Positions 10,093 to 21,665 are shown, counted from the first letter of the stretch. The stretch: DNA of 64,000 nt from Leptodactylus fallax (GCA_947044405.1 CAMRHE010000170.1:124001-188000); one strand, 5' to 3'. Program-made: numbers and translations. The notes: a model not told the origin generated them from the sequence alone.

Positions 10093-10387
10093 CCATATTG
10101 TGCTGCTGTTGGACGTAAGGGAATCGTTGATTATGTAGATAATCTGTTTTCTCTTAGTCCGAACAGCAGCAGAAGCTTTCCCCCCCTTAAGAAGGATTGT
10201 TGTTTTTTCTTTATAACTGACACAGTGGGGGGAGGTCTCTTTTGCCTCTTATAGGGGAGCATCGCTTAATTAATTATGTAAATTAAAAATTCCGCCTGTC
10301 CTACCAGCACACAGGGGCAGAAATACCACATATTGTGCTACTGTTCGGACTAAGGGAAAACAGATTATCTACATAATCAACGATTGC
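10093..10387. repeat. DIRS A terminal inverted repeat and internal complementary region
   Basis: About 51 bp at 10,120-10,171 is the reverse complement of 10,336-10,387 with about three mismatches. In addition, about 29 bp at 10,093-10,121 is repeated directly at 10,328-10,356, and a similar block is at 25,560-25,590 in DIRS B. DIRS elements carry an internal region complementary to both termini for circle formation, and this layout fits that. Confidence 0.65.
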
Positions 10388-10859
10388 TTTGATCACTTTT
10401 TATTCACATTTTTATCAGAAGCGAAACAGTGAAAAAACTTAATACGGGCAAAATATTTTTAAAAAGTTTGCAGATGGTCATTTTCAGACACATGGGTATC
10501 TAATGTGTATGTGTTTCACAGTAATTTTTAACTTTTATATGTATTCTAGGGAAAGGGGGGTGATTTGAACTTTAGTTACTTAGTTTTTTATTGTTTTTTT
10601 TTATATTTCATTAAAACTTGTTTTATTTACTTTTTACTATTTTTTTAGCCTCCTATTACACCCAAATAAGGCGCCCGGCTGTCATAGGCACAGGGCGGCT
10701 CCTGCAATCTCACCGTATGGCTGGTCAGGACTGGCCCCAGGGGCAGATTTTATACTTTGAGGGGGGGCTGACACGTAGGAATGCCTGCAATCAGAGTCCA
10801 CTAGCTCCGGGTCTCCGCTGTACATTACAACGGTGAAATCAACATGGTTTTGTTTTTTT
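10388..10859. other. No recognisable gene; probable MITE remnant
   Basis: AT-rich DNA with homopolymer T runs (about 10,530-10,650) and no coding signal. The composition and phrases such as CGAAACAGTGAAAAAAC look like a non-autonomous DNA transposon fragment, but I see no clear terminal repeats. Confidence 0.3.
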
Positions 10860-10894
10860 ATGCCAACACTGTGGCACCAACAGTGTGCTATTGA

Positions 10895-11230
10895 AGAATA
10901 TGATGAGGGACCAGCCCACAGGACATGTATGGTTGAGCGGTGGTGGCTGTAGCAACATGTGTAGCAACATGTGTGGCAGTGCGACATGAAATGATATGAT
11001 GAACCAGGCCGCAGGACATGTCTAGCTGAGTGGTGGTGGCTTTAGCAACATGTGTAGCAACATGTGTGGAAGTGCGGCATGGAATGATATGATGGACCCG
11101 GCTGCAGGACTTATCTGGCTGAGTGGTGGTAGCTGTGACAACATGAGTGGCAGTGTGGCATGGAAAGAAATGATGGACCAGAGTGCAGGTCGTCTAGCTG
11201 AGTGGTGGCAGTGGTGGTAGCTGGCAGGCA
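10895..11230. repeat. Diverged tandem repeat, period about 105 bp
   Basis: Three to four imperfect units share GCAGGACATGT, AGCTGAGTGGTGGT, AGCAACATGTGT and GCATGGAATGATATGATG in the same order. Within a unit, AGCAACATGTGT is itself doubled. Units become shorter and more diverged to the right. No protein match seen. Confidence 0.6.
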
Positions 11231-11339
11231 GCATCAGCAGCAGTATAGTAAATGGAACATGATGATAAAGGGAGATGGTGACACCGCTATTCGGAGGCAT
11301 TAGCCGGACATGTTTGAAAATCCTCACTGATCCATGCCT

Positions 11340-12420
11340 GATTCATTCTCACAAAAGTAATTTTTTTGTACACTAGTGGTGGATGTTGTGGGGCTTTGTC
11401 CTTTTAGGTGATATAATGCCACTGGCAGCAGTGAACACCCTCTTGACAATTACGTTTGAGACTGGACAAGATAAAACTCCCATGGCAAACTGGGCCAGCT
11501 CCTTCCAGTGCTCTAACCTATTGGCCCAGAATTCCATAAATCAGAGTTATCCGCTGGAATATAGGTGCACTCTAGGTACGACTGTACCTGCTGGTGCAGC
11601 TGGTGGGTTTCAGTTGCTGCCTGTTGTGGCTCCAGTTGGCGCTGTGAGCTGAAAACTTTCTGGTTCATCATATAGATACTGTACTGGGCCTGGCTGCTGA
11701 TGCTGCTTTTACTCCTCCTGACACTTGGAGCTGTGGCAATGGCAGAGGAAGTACTGTAGAGTGCTGGCTGAGTGAGATGGACTTGGAGCAGACAGTGGCC
11801 ACCTGTATACAGCTGCAGTGGTCTCCCTAAATGTTGCTGTAAGCTGGGTATAAAGCTTGATAAGCTTGATAATCCTGATAATATTTAAATTGTTCTTCCC
11901 TTTGGGAAGCAGGGAAGAATTCCATCATTTTATCTTTATAGCGAGGGTCTAAGAGCACTGCCATCCAGTACTCATCCCTCTGGTTGATGCAAATTATACA
12001 CTTGTTGTTGTGTAAGCAGCAAAGCACACAGCCTGCCATGATTCCCAGTGTATGCACAGACCCAGGGGCCTGCCATTGTTGGTGTTCTTGGCCAGCATGG
12101 TTGTTGTTATCATCATCTTGGAAGAAATAAGAGTCAGCCTCCTCCCCTGGCTTTGCCTGTGACATATCTAGGACCCCCTCTGCATTGAAGGGAGAGTTTT
12201 CCTCCTCCTTCCTCAGTGTAGGAGCCCCAGTTCCTCCACCATAATAACCCTGCCTAGATCCTCATCCTCCTCCATCAACACAGGCTAATGATGTTGACTA
12301 AGTGGTGGAAACTGTTGCTCCTCTCCCGTCCCTTGTTGCATGAGTGTGTTTCCTGTAAGATATACAATAGAGGAATCACATTGTTGATGCTGTAGTCGTC
12401 CCTGCTCACAAATTGGGTGG
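11340..12420 (-). pseudogene. hAT transposase relic (C-terminal half)
   Basis: On the minus strand, 12,165-11,827 is open for 112 codons and contains AVLLDPRYKDKMMEFFP, a conserved hAT block. Further downstream (about 11,560-11,380, other frame) is a hAT C-terminal dimerisation segment with EFWANRLEHW, LSCPVSNVIVKRVF and GIISPKR. The order and spacing fit the last third of a BED-finger hAT transposase. No terminal repeats or N-terminal zinc finger were found. Frameshifted, inactive. Confidence 0.7.
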
Positions 12421-12426
12421 CTCCTT

Positions 12427-12452
12427 CATAATAATAATAATAATAATAATAA
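12427..12452. repeat. (AAT)n microsatellite at the LINE A 3' end
   Basis: Simple AAT repeat on the + strand (ATT in the LINE orientation). A separate G-run of about 13-14 is at 12,609-12,622. Confidence 0.9.
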
Positions 12453-12695
12453 TAGTCCTTTAATAGTCCCACAGTGGGGAAATTCAGTGTGTTACAGCAG
12501 CAAAGATAAGATAAGATAAGCAGATACAAATACAAATACAACATGTACAGGAATGTTCCAAGGTGAGAGGCATTACATTAATAGCAGACAGACAGATAGG
12601 ACGTAACGGGGGGGGGGGGGGATTTAACAGGCAGAGAGATATTTCAGTTCTCTGTATGTAATGATCTCCGCTTAGGTCGGTGTTGGTTGTACAGC

Positions 12696-14332
12696 CTAAC
12701 CGCGGTGGGGGAGGAAAGACTTCCGATAGCGCTCCTTCTCACATCTAGGGTGGAGCAGTCGGTCACTGACAGTACTGCCCAGCGCAATCACAGTCTCATG
12801 CATGGGATGGGAGTTATTCTCCCACATGGAGCTCACCACGGACAGTATCCTTCTGTCACCCACCACCTGTACTGGGTCCAGTAGGCTCCCCAGGACAGAG
12901 CTGGCCTTTCTAATCAGCTTGTCAAATTTATTTCTGTCCCTGGTTGATATACTGCTCCCCCAGCAGGCCACTCCAAAGAAGATGGCTGATGCCACTACCG
13001 AGTTGAAGAAAGTCCTAAGAAGTGCCCCCCGGATTCCAAAGGCTCTCAGCTTCCTAAGCAGGTAGAGCCTGCTGTGGCCCTTCCTGTACAGGGCCTCCAT
13101 ATGATCTGCCCACTCCAGCTTATTATTAAGGAGCAGACCCAGGTACTTATAGGTGTTCACAATCTCGATGCCCGTCCCCAGGATGTCCACTGGTTTTGGA
13201 GGGCATCTGCCTTTACGGAAGTCCACCACCATCTCCTTGGTCTTCCCCGCGTTAATCTTCAGGTGGTTCTGGTGGCACCAGTCCACAAAAAAACGGTTCA
13301 GTTCTCTGTACTCCCTGTCATCATCGTCTGTGATGAGGCCTACTATTGCAGAGTCGTCAGAATACTTCTGTAGGTAGCAGCTGGATGAGTTGCACCTAAA
13401 ATCAGCAGTGTACAGTGTGAAGAGGAAAGGGGCGAGAACCGTACCCTGAGGTGCCCCCGTATTACAGATCACGGTACCTGACACACAGTCTTGGGCTCTC
13501 ACGTATTGAGGTCGATTTGTGAGGTAGTCTAGGATCCAGTTGGAGAGGTGGTGGTCCACTCCAGCAAGGCCCAGCTTGTCTCTCAGTAACCTGGGCTGTA
13601 TGGTGTTAAAAGCACTGGAGAAATCAAAGAACATTATTCTCACCGTGTTCCCTGGTTTTTCCAGGTGAGACAGAGCCCTGTGCAGGAGGTGGATGATGGC
13701 ATCATCTACCCCAATGCCCGGTCGATAAGCAAACTGGAGAGGGTCCATAGCGGGGCTCACTAGAGGGCGAAGATGTGTGAGAAGATCTTCATCAAGTGGG
13801 ATGTCAGTGCTACAGGTCTGTAGTCGTTGAGGTCCATAGGGTGAGGTTTCTTTGGAACTGGTACCACACAAGAAGATTTCCATAATTCAGGGACTATTTC
13901 CTGCCTCAGGCTCATATTATACATATATGTAATTATACCACACAGCTGGTCCCCACAAGTCTTAATTAGCCTTGCACTGATGTCATCTGGCCCTGCGGCT
14001 TTCCTCGCCTTGATCTTTTTCATCTCCTTCCTCACCTGGGCCCGTGTGAAGGTCAGACTGTGGTCAGATAAAGACAGATTTCTGGATTTACTGGTCTGTT
14101 GGGAAGTAGCCACATGGGGTGAATGGGGTGAAGTCATTGTGGTGAGGGGAGCTGAAGGACATGCTGGGGTGGGAGGAGCTGGTGTGTGATCAAATCTATT
14201 GAAGAATAGGTTTAGTTCATTAAGCCAGTTAACATCTGCCTCAATCTGGCAGACAGACTGTGTATGACCCGAAATTGACTTAAGCCCCTCCCAGACCCCC
14301 CTTATGTCTTTTCTTTCCATTTGCTTTTCCAT
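12696..14332 (-). pseudogene. LINE A reverse transcriptase
   Basis: Two overlapping minus-strand open stretches, 14,332-13,760 and 13,883-12,696, are in different frames, so there is a frameshift near 13,800-13,880. RT motifs in order: DFSSAFNTIQP (motif A), GAPQGTVLAPFLF (motif B), KYSDDSAIVG (motif C, catalytic SDD in place of ADD, common in this LINE group) and KYLGLLLNNKLEW. The C-terminal end has the HPRCEKERYRKSFLP type tail. Residues needed for catalysis are present but the frame is broken. Confidence 0.85.
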
Positions 14333-15602
14333 TTTTTTCCTTATAACTGGATTTTCCTTGCCTGATTAGATGCCTCAGCTCCTTTTGTACTTCCCTCAAC
14401 CCCTCCTTATCTCTTGTCCTGAATGCCATCTTTTTCTCCTTAAGTAGTGTTTTTATATCAGAGTTAATCCATGGTTTGTTGTTGGAGAAGCACCTCACCA
14501 CTTTTGTGGGTACTGTGTTGTCCACACAAAAATTAATGTAGTCCGTTATGCAGTGTGTGAGTCCTTCTATATCTTCTCCATACGAATCCTGCAAAACTTC
14601 CCATGCGGTTGTGTCAAAACAATCCCTCAGAGCCTCATCACTCTCCTCGGAACATATCCTCACTGTGCGGGTGACAGCTGGTTCTCTACGTACAAGTGGC
14701 TTGTACACAGGTCGGAGATGTACTAGGTTGTGATACGATCTTCCCAAGGGCGGTAGGGCTGATGAGTTATATGCCTCCCTCACGTTGGCAAAGAACAAGT
14801 CCAGTGTTTTGTTGTCTCTTGTGTGGCAGGTTACATACTGTGTGAAACTGGGCAGTGTGGATGATGGAGAGGCGTGGTTGAAATCGCCAGACACAAGAAG
14901 GAGGGCCTGGGGGTGCTGAGACTGTAACTGGCTCAGCGTGGCTTGTAGGACCTCGCAGGCAGCGTCAGATTTCGCAGAGGGGGGGACATATGCAGCTATC
15001 ACGATGACATGTGATAGTTCCCTTGGTAGATAGAAAGGTCTCATGCTCACAGCTAATAGTTCAATGTCCTTACAGCAAGTTTGCTCCTTAATCACAATGT
15101 GCCTAGGATTGCACCATCTATTATTCACAAACATTGCCAGCCCCCCTCCTTTCCTCTTACCGCTCTCCCTTGTCCTGTCTGCCCGAAGGAGTTTAAAACC
15201 ATCCAAGGAGACCAGAGAGTCAGGAGTAACTTCAGTGAGCCAAGTCTCTGTAAGTAGCATCATGCTGCACACCCGAAACTCCTGATGATGCCTGGTGAGC
15301 GCTGTTAGTTCATCCATCTTGTTTGCAAGAGATCTCACATTGCCCATAATGATGGAGGGAACAGTTGGTCGGTAACGCCTCTTTTTAATCCTCTGAAGAG
15401 TTCCTGCTCTGCAGCCCCTCCCCCACTTTTTCTTTCTCCAGAGTTCTTGGGGGATGGGTGGGCAAATGGTATGCAGTCCTGTTGTTGTGACTCTAAGCTG
15501 CAGTAATTTCTCTCTTGTGTAGACAAAAGAAATGCCTGCAGACACAAGAGTCCCCATTTCAGCAGGACAAAAAGACAGATAAAAACAAAAAAAAAGTATC
15601 AC
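14280..15602 (-). pseudogene. LINE A apurinic endonuclease domain
   Basis: A 440-codon open stretch. Near its middle are NVRSLANKMDEL, LTETWL (catalytic Glu region), AAYVPPS and SGDFNHASPS (Asp/Asn of the exonuclease-endonuclease-phosphatase fold). The N-terminal 70 or so residues are unlike a known ORF1. It is frameshifted against the RT stretch near 14,290-14,330. Confidence 0.8.
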
Positions 15603-15770
15603 AAAGGTCCAATTCCAAGTCTTTGTTTCTTCATTTCTTCATAGTGTAAAGTCCATTAAGTAGAGAGATAAAAAACAGACAGAGAAAGAAAAAATAAGAG
15701 AGAGAGAGTCTCAGAGCTGCCTAACAGGCAGCCACTTCAGCGGCTCCATCTTGGAAGAAAAAAAAAAAAA

Positions 15771-16378
15771 AGGGCTTAAGAGGCTGGCACACTTCTCTCA
15801 TGAGTCTACAGTGACGTATCTTGAAGTAACACATTGTCCCTGTGGTCTGGGGGATCTAGCAAGCAGAACCCTAGGGAGGGCCCTCTTGAAGAATAGAATT
15901 TAACATGGAATGGCCAAAAAAAGTGGCCTCCGTACCCCGGGTGTTAAATCTGTAATGATTAACAAAGGTATGGAGAGAGCTCCAAGAAGCTGACGAACAA
16001 ATCTGTTCCCAAGGAACAGAGCTTCTTTCCATCCAAAAGGTAGAAATGACTCTTGTAGAATGAACTCGAACAAACTTAGGGGGGGTCTAACCCCTGTGAA
16101 GTGAAAGCCAATTTTATGGTTTCATTGTGCCAAGGAGGCTTTAGAGGCCTTGAGCCCATTATTTTTCCCAGCAAATGATAGAAAAAAATTCTCTGACTGT
16201 CTAAAAGGCCGAGATCTCTGAATATAAATTCCGAGGCATCTGGCCACATCCAGGGAGTGAAGTTTAACTTCCTCCAGAGATGACGGACTAGGATAGAAAA
16301 ACTGGTAATGAGATAACCTGGTTTAGTTTAGAATATGAGGGTACCTTAGGGAGGAACCCTGGCATAAATCTTAGTTGT
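15771..16378 (-). pseudogene. DIRS retrotransposon B, tyrosine recombinase C-terminal part
   Basis: Minus-strand translation in pieces gives LHSLDVARCLGIYIQRSRPF near 16,250-16,190 and, after a large frame-broken stretch, SASWSSLHTFVNHYRF near 15,990-15,940. These are hallmarks of the DIRS tyrosine recombinase catalytic half. The piece is cut at 16,378 by the chromovirus insertion and resumes at 21,666. Its end at 15,771 abuts LINE A; the terminal repeat on this side is missing. Confidence 0.65.
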
Positions 16379-16905
16379 TGTTATGTTTGACCCCGAACCA
16401 AATGAAACGTAAACAAGCATGCATAATAAACTGGTTTATTGAGGAAACACAAAACAAATAAAGGGCAGACAAAATAAATGAGAAAGTAAACAGAGTAGGC
16501 AGGAGAAAATAAGAATAGAAATCGCCCTGCGATCCGCCCTGACTGATCCTGCCTGACGCCAGAGTTTTCCTCTAAAAAGAGGACACCTCACAGGAACCTT
16601 GCTAGAATCCCTGTGAGCTGACCCTGAAATTATACACACCATAAACCAGAAGTCCCCTGCACTGACCACCCAACAGCTAAATCAAAGAATCCACATACAC
16701 AGTGAATTGCATACACAACCTGAGAACCAGGCCTAACAGCACAGGTATGGCTGGACACACAAGTATAACCAGCAGAGTGCAAGAGTGAAGCCCAAGTATA
16801 TATAGCACAAAGGGTGGGGCAGAGGCACAGGGAAAACCCCTCCCTAAGGTAAAAAGTACCGGCAGACACAAATTAACCCCTGCCCGTCTGGACAACTACC
16901 TAACA
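16379..16905 (-). repeat. Chromo-1 3' LTR
   Basis: 527 bp with TG...CA ends; copy of 21,140-21,665. Confidence 0.93.
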
Positions 16906-17519
16906 GTACCCCCCCCCCTTAAAGGAGGTGCCTCCAGAACCTCCGGACCGGGCTTTAATGGAAACCTGCGATGAAAGGCTCTGATGCACCGCTTAGCAAA
17001 AATGTCAGATGACGAAACCCATGATCTCTCCTCAGGCCCATAACCTTTCCAATGGACCAGATACTGAATGCGTCCGCGACAGAGCTGGGAATCCTCAATA
17101 GAGCGAACCACGAACTGCAGCTCTCCATTGACCAAGACAGGTGGGGGTGGTGAAACTGAATCACTGCCTAAGGATGAAAAATACCTCTTTAGTAAAGACA
17201 CATGAAAAGCATTGGTTATCCCCATAGAGTCAAGTAGGCGCAAACGAACTGAGACAGGGTTAATTATCGCTACAATTTCAAATGGACCAATATATTTGGG
17301 ACCAAGTTTAAAGCATGGTATTTTTAGTCTAATATTCCGTGTAGAGAGCCAAACCTTATCTCCCACAGAGAACTTATGGGATTCTGATCGTTTACTGTCA
17401 GCAAAAAATTTAGCTTTACCCCTGGCTCTAATAAGATTTTTCTTGACCTCAGACCAGACTGAAGCTAGTTTAGCAGAGAACTGAACCTCCCCTGGGACAT
17501 CCGAACTAGCTAATGACAA
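16896..17519 (-). pseudogene. Chromo-1 integrase C-terminus and chromodomain
   Basis: A 207-codon stretch. It starts in the integrase C-terminal region, with VGDKVWLSTRNI and LGPKYIGPFEI (the GPF/Y module), and ends in a chromodomain with VRSIEDSQ, YLVHWKGYGPEERSW and a following helix. Chromodomains direct integration to marked chromatin. It is out of frame with the upstream integrase stretch (frameshift near 17,520-17,550). Confidence 0.9.
16906..16921 (-). other. Chromo-1 polypurine tract
   Basis: On the minus strand, TAAGGGGGGGGGG then TAC precedes the 3' LTR. It is the expected primer site for plus-strand synthesis. Confidence 0.75.
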
Positions 17520-17547
17520 CGGACCAAAGGACGTATGAAACGCATAA

Positions 17548-19089
17548 TTACAGAAAAAAAGGAGAGGTCCCAGTAGATTCCAAAGAACGATTATTTAAAG
17601 CAAACTCAGCTAATGGTAAAAATTCTTTCCACTCAGACTGATCTGAGCTCACAAAGCACCTTAAATATTGTTCCAAACTTTGATTTAACCTTTCAGTCTG
17701 GCCGTTGGATTGTGGGTGATAAGATGAAGAAAAAGATAAAGAGATGTTAAGGCGTTTACAAAACGCGCTCCAGAACCGGGAAACGAACTGCACTCCCCTA
17801 TCCGACACAATATCAGACGGTACCCCAGGCAGCCGTACAAAATTTTCCACAAATGATCTAGCCAAAAGAGGAGCAGACGGCAATTTGGGTAAAGCCACCA
17901 AATGGCACATCTTACTAAACCGATCCGTGATTACCCAAATTACCGTACATCCTCCAGAAACCGGTAGATCGGTGATGAAATCCATAGAGATGTGCGTCCA
18001 AGGCTTCTCAGGAATAGGCAATGGGCACAATTTCCCCGCAGGAAATCCTCTAAGGGACTTCGACCTGGCACATACCTCACAGGACTCCACATACCTCGTA
18101 GTGTCCCTTCTGACAGATGGCCACCAAAACGACCTGGAGATTAATTTCAATGTATTAGAAATACCAGGGTGACCCGAGAGGACTGAATCATGAGCCTCCT
18201 GTAATAATGACAATCGAAGGTTCAGAGGAACAAAAAGCTTATCATTAGGGGTGTTGGCAGGAGCCAAGCTTTGTGCTTCCGAAATCTCCTTGTGAAGGTC
18301 AGTAGAAATCACGGCCACCACCACTCCTTTGGCCAATATCTGTGAAGGAACCTCATCACAGGGTGCAGCCTCAAATGACCGGGACAGGGCGTCTGCCACC
18401 ACATTCTTCGAACCTGGTCGGTAGGTGACTAGAAAGTTGAACCTGGAAAAGAACAAAGACCAACGAGCCTGACGAGAATTTAACGTCTTAGCTGACTGTA
18501 GATACATCAAATTCTTATGGTCCGTGAAAACCGTCACTTTATGCACAGCACCTTCTAAAAAATGTCTCCATTCCTCAAAGGCTAACTTAATCGCCAGCAA
18601 CTCTCTGTCACCTACATCGTAATTACATTCTGTTTTCAAAAATTTCTTTGAGAAGAAAGCAGAAACCCGCAGGTTACGGCCCTCAGCATCTCCTTGAGAC
18701 AAAACCGCTCCAACCCCCACACTAGAGGCGTCCACCTCAACAAAAAATGGTAAGGAGCTGACGGGTTGGGCCAAAACAGGTGCCGAAGCAAAGCGTTGCT
18801 TAAGCGATCGGAACGCTCTCTCGGCCTCCGGCGGCCACTCCGAAATCTTAGCTCCCTTTTTGGTCAAATCTGTCAAAGGCTTAACAATCAATGAAAAATT
18901 CTTAATAAATTTACGGTAAAAGTTAGCAAACCCTAGAAACCTCTGTAACGCTTTGAGGTTCTCAGGTTGAACCCAGTCTAAAATAGCCTTGACCTTGCTT
19001 AAATCCATCTTAAACCCGTCCTTTGAAATGACAAACCCCAAAAAAAGAAATCTCCTGGACACAAAAAATACACTTTTCCACTTTAACAC
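17548..19089 (-). pseudogene. Chromo-1 RT thumb, RNase H and integrase
   Basis: A 513-codon open stretch. RT connection region LQRFLGFANFYRKFI; RNase H with VEVDASSVGVGAVLSQ, DRELLAIK, TDHKNLMYLQ and VADALSR; integrase HHCC zinc region (HDSVLSGHPG ... CEVCARSK), then the catalytic core with DFITDLP, SDRGVQFVS and NGQTERLNQ. Catalytic residues are present. It is out of frame with the RT palm upstream (frameshift around 19,040-19,090) and with the chromodomain downstream. Confidence 0.9.
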
Positions 19090-20158
19090 TAAGTGAATTC
19101 TCTTTTAGAACAGACAAGACGGACCGAAGGTGTTCACAGTGAGACTCGTAATTAGGAGAAAAGATGAGGATATCATCTAAGTACACAACCAGGAATTGGC
19201 CAATAAAAGGACGTAATATGTCATTCATAAACTCCTGGAAAATTGCAGGGGCATTAGTAAGCCCAAAGGGCATAACCAGACTCTCGAAATGACCCAGGGG
19301 CGTGTTAAACGCTGTCTTCCACTCGTCTCCCTCCCGTACTCTTATCAAATTGTATGCCCCACGGAGATCTAATTTAGAAAACCACTGGGACCCCACCAGT
19401 TGATTAAATAAATCGGGAATAAGAGGAAGCGGGTAAGGATTACGCACAGTAATTTGGTTCAACTCCCGAAAATCAAGACAAGGACGTAGTCCGCCATCTT
19501 TCTTTTTAACGAAAAAAAAACCTGCTGCTAACGGAGAGTCAGAGGGTCTTATGTGACCCTTCTTCAAACTTTCTGAGATAAAATCTTTTAAAGCCTCTCT
19601 TTCAGGGACAGAAATGTCATATAACCTGCTTTTGGGGTATTTACAGCCCGGCACCAGATCAATCCTGCAGTCATACGGTCTATGAGGAGGAAGCTGGTCA
19701 CTAGAGGTGGGAGAGAATACCTGTGAAAAGTCAGACAGAAATTAAGGGACATTAGGTAACACTAAGGCTACAAGCTGACTAGGCATACACTCTTTCTTAC
19801 ACTCAAGAGACCATTTGACAATTTCTCCCGTACGCCAATCAACCACAGGATTGTGTTTTTTAAACCAAGGATAACCAAGTACGATGGCTGCCGGCAACGA
19901 GTCAAGAACATACAAATCCACACATTCTAAGTGGAACAAACCAATCTTCAGCTTAACCCCTACAGAGATAGCTTTAATCCAGCCCAAAGGTACAGCATCA
20001 ATACTAGCAATAGGAATGGGTGTCTCCAGGAGGGTTATTTTTAAGTCTAGATCTGTCGCGCACTTAGAATCAATTAAATTGACCCCGGCACCACAATCAA
20101 AAAACACCCGTACAGGATGCTCCTTATTCTCAAGGATAATTTCAGCAGGGAGGATCAT
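19010..20158 (-). pseudogene. Chromo-1 protease and RT palm
   Basis: Protease (20,158-19,742) has FFDCGAGVNLID as active-site loop, with Cys where Ser or Thr is usual, and VLGYPWFKKHNP as flap-to-helix region. An in-frame TAA at 19,744-19,742 separates it from RT (19,654-19,010), which is in the same frame. RT carries [43 protein letters not shown] and [11 protein letters not shown]. The same DCG is found in the second chromovirus, so the Cys is probably a family trait. Confidence 0.88.
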
Positions 20159-20223
20159 CTTGGAGCCACTGGTCCAAGCAATACATCTACCTAACGGGAG
20201 ATCCCCATAGCTCGTTAGGTTCT

Positions 20224-21064
20224 TTAGTTTAAAGCCTTCTTAGGACGGGATAGCTCCGGACAATCTCTTACAAAATGACCCGGATGCCCACAATAGAAAC
20301 ATTGGCCAGCAGCCAAACGTCTCTTCTTTCTGTCCTCAGACTGTAAAGAACTCAGCTGCATGGGCTCTACAGAAGGCTCCGCCCCCTCCCCTGGCAAGTG
20401 AGGAGAGTCACTCACTCCCATTTCTACTGCTCTCAGACGCAAACGTCTGTCTACCCGAATAGCTAAACTCATGGCTTCCTTCCAAAGAGGCCGGGGGAGA
20501 AAACTGTAGCATAAGATCTTTTACTCGGTCGGACAACCTGGCACAAAATTGACTCCGAAGAGCCGGATCGTTCCACTTAGTATCAATGGACCACTTACGA
20601 AAAGCTGCACAGTAATCCTCTGCAGAACTCCTCCCTTGAGAGAGGTGACGCAGCTTACTCTCAGCTAAATGCAAACGGTCTGGGTCATCGAACAGTAACC
20701 CGAGTGCAGAAAAAAAAACATCTACAGACTGCAGTGTGGGGGAATCAGGGGGTAAAGAAAAAGCCCAAACCTGAGGATCTCCCTGTAGACGGGATATAAT
20801 AATTCCCACCCGTTGACTCTCATTACCAGAAGAGATTGGCCTTAGTCTAAAATACAACTTGCAGGCCTCTCTAAATGAGAAAAACTCAGAGCGCACCCCC
20901 GAGAAGCGATCCGGAAGATCCACTCGGGGTTCAAATCCCGACGCCCCCTCCCTAAACATCCCACTCACTTGCTGTATGTTTTGCTGCTGGACCTGAGTCT
21001 GAAGAGAATCGACTTTCATGGTCAATGCCTGAAGGTGAGCGGTTAATTGCTCCATAGGATCCAT
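20224..21064 (-). pseudogene. Chromo-1 Gag
   Basis: Two overlapping stretches in different frames, 21,064-20,408 and 20,472-20,224. The first begins MDPMEQLTAHLQAL, a short coiled coil, and holds the capsid-like region (ISRLQGDPQVWAF, EDYCAAFRKWS). The second ends with a CCHC knuckle CFYCGHPGHFVRDC. A frameshift at about 20,410-20,470 breaks the gene. Confidence 0.85.
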
Positions 21065-21139
21065 CTGAGGGAAAAAAGAAAAAAAGCAAAGGAAAAAAAA
21101 AAAGGGGTAGAGAATTAATAAATGGTCGGCTGGTTATTC

Positions 21140-21665
21140 TGTTATGTTTGACCCCGAACCAAATGAAACGTAAACAAGCATGCATAATAAACTGGTTTAT
21201 TGAGGAAACACAAAACAAATAAAGGGCAGACAAAATAACTGAGAAAGTAAACAGAGTAGGCAGGAGAAAATAAGAATAGAAATCGCCCTGCGATCCGCCC
21301 TGACTGATCCTGCCTGACGCCAGCGTTTTCCTCTAAAAGAGGACACCTCACAGGAACCTTGCTAGAATTCCTGTGAGCTGACCCTTAAATTATACACACC
21401 ATAAACCAGCAGTCCCCTGCACTGACCACCCAACAGCTAAATCAAAGAATCCACATACACAGTGAATTGCATACACAACCTGAGAACCAGGCCTAACAGC
21501 ACAGGTATGGCTGGACACACAAGTATAACCAGCAGAGTGCAAGAGTGAAGCCCAAGTATATATAGCACAAAGGGTGGGGCAGAGGCACAGGGAAAACCCC
21601 TCCCTAAGAAAGAAAGTACCGGCAGACACAAATTAACCCCTGCCCGTCTGGACAACTACCTAACA
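21140..21665 (-). repeat. Chromo-1 5' LTR
   Basis: 526 bp, TG...CA ends. The internal region starts just below 21,140. I could not identify a tRNA-type primer site there. Confidence 0.93.

Larger units (their letters stand above)
7575..10390 (+). mobile_element. DIRS retrotransposon A, right piece
   Basis: Continuation of the element at 1-380. It holds gag, reverse transcriptase and tyrosine-recombinase remnants in the DIRS order, with many frameshifts and stops. It ends in a terminal block containing GTCCTACCAGCACACAGG (about 10,297), which also occurs at the other end of the oppositely oriented DIRS B (about 25,529), as expected for inverted DIRS termini. A DIRS RNase H region is not evident between RT and recombinase, so that part may be deleted. 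The right boundary is approximate. Confidence 0.8.
12426..15757 (-). mobile_element. L2/CR1-type LINE (LINE A), nearly full length
   Basis: Minus-strand non-LTR retrotransposon. Its 3' tail is at the low-coordinate end, with TTTCCCCACTGTGGGAC then a polyadenylation-like ATTAAAGG and an (ATT)n microsatellite at about 12,427-12,452, the kind of tail L2-like elements use. An endonuclease region is followed by reverse transcriptase. An A-run at 15,757-15,770 marks the 5' junction. It is frameshifted at two places. I see no clear target duplication. Family placement between L2 and Rex1/CR1 is not certain. Confidence 0.85.
16379..21665 (-). mobile_element. Chromodomain Ty3/Gypsy retrotransposon (Chromo-1)
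   Basis: 5287 bp, minus strand, with LTRs at 16,379-16,905 and 21,140-21,665. A 5-bp target duplication GTTGT is at 16,374-16,378 and 21,666-21,670. The order on the minus strand is gag, CCHC knuckle, protease, RT, RNase H, integrase, chromodomain. LTRs differ at about eight bases plus one indel by eye (about 1.5%). The coding part has at least three frameshifts and one in-frame stop, so this copy is probably inactive. It lies inside the recombinase gene of DIRS B. Confidence 0.95.

Noticed and set aside
15157..15770. Separate ORF1 of LINE A
   Set aside because: No RNA-binding or coiled-coil motif visible upstream of the endonuclease; the stretch is short and partly low complexity.
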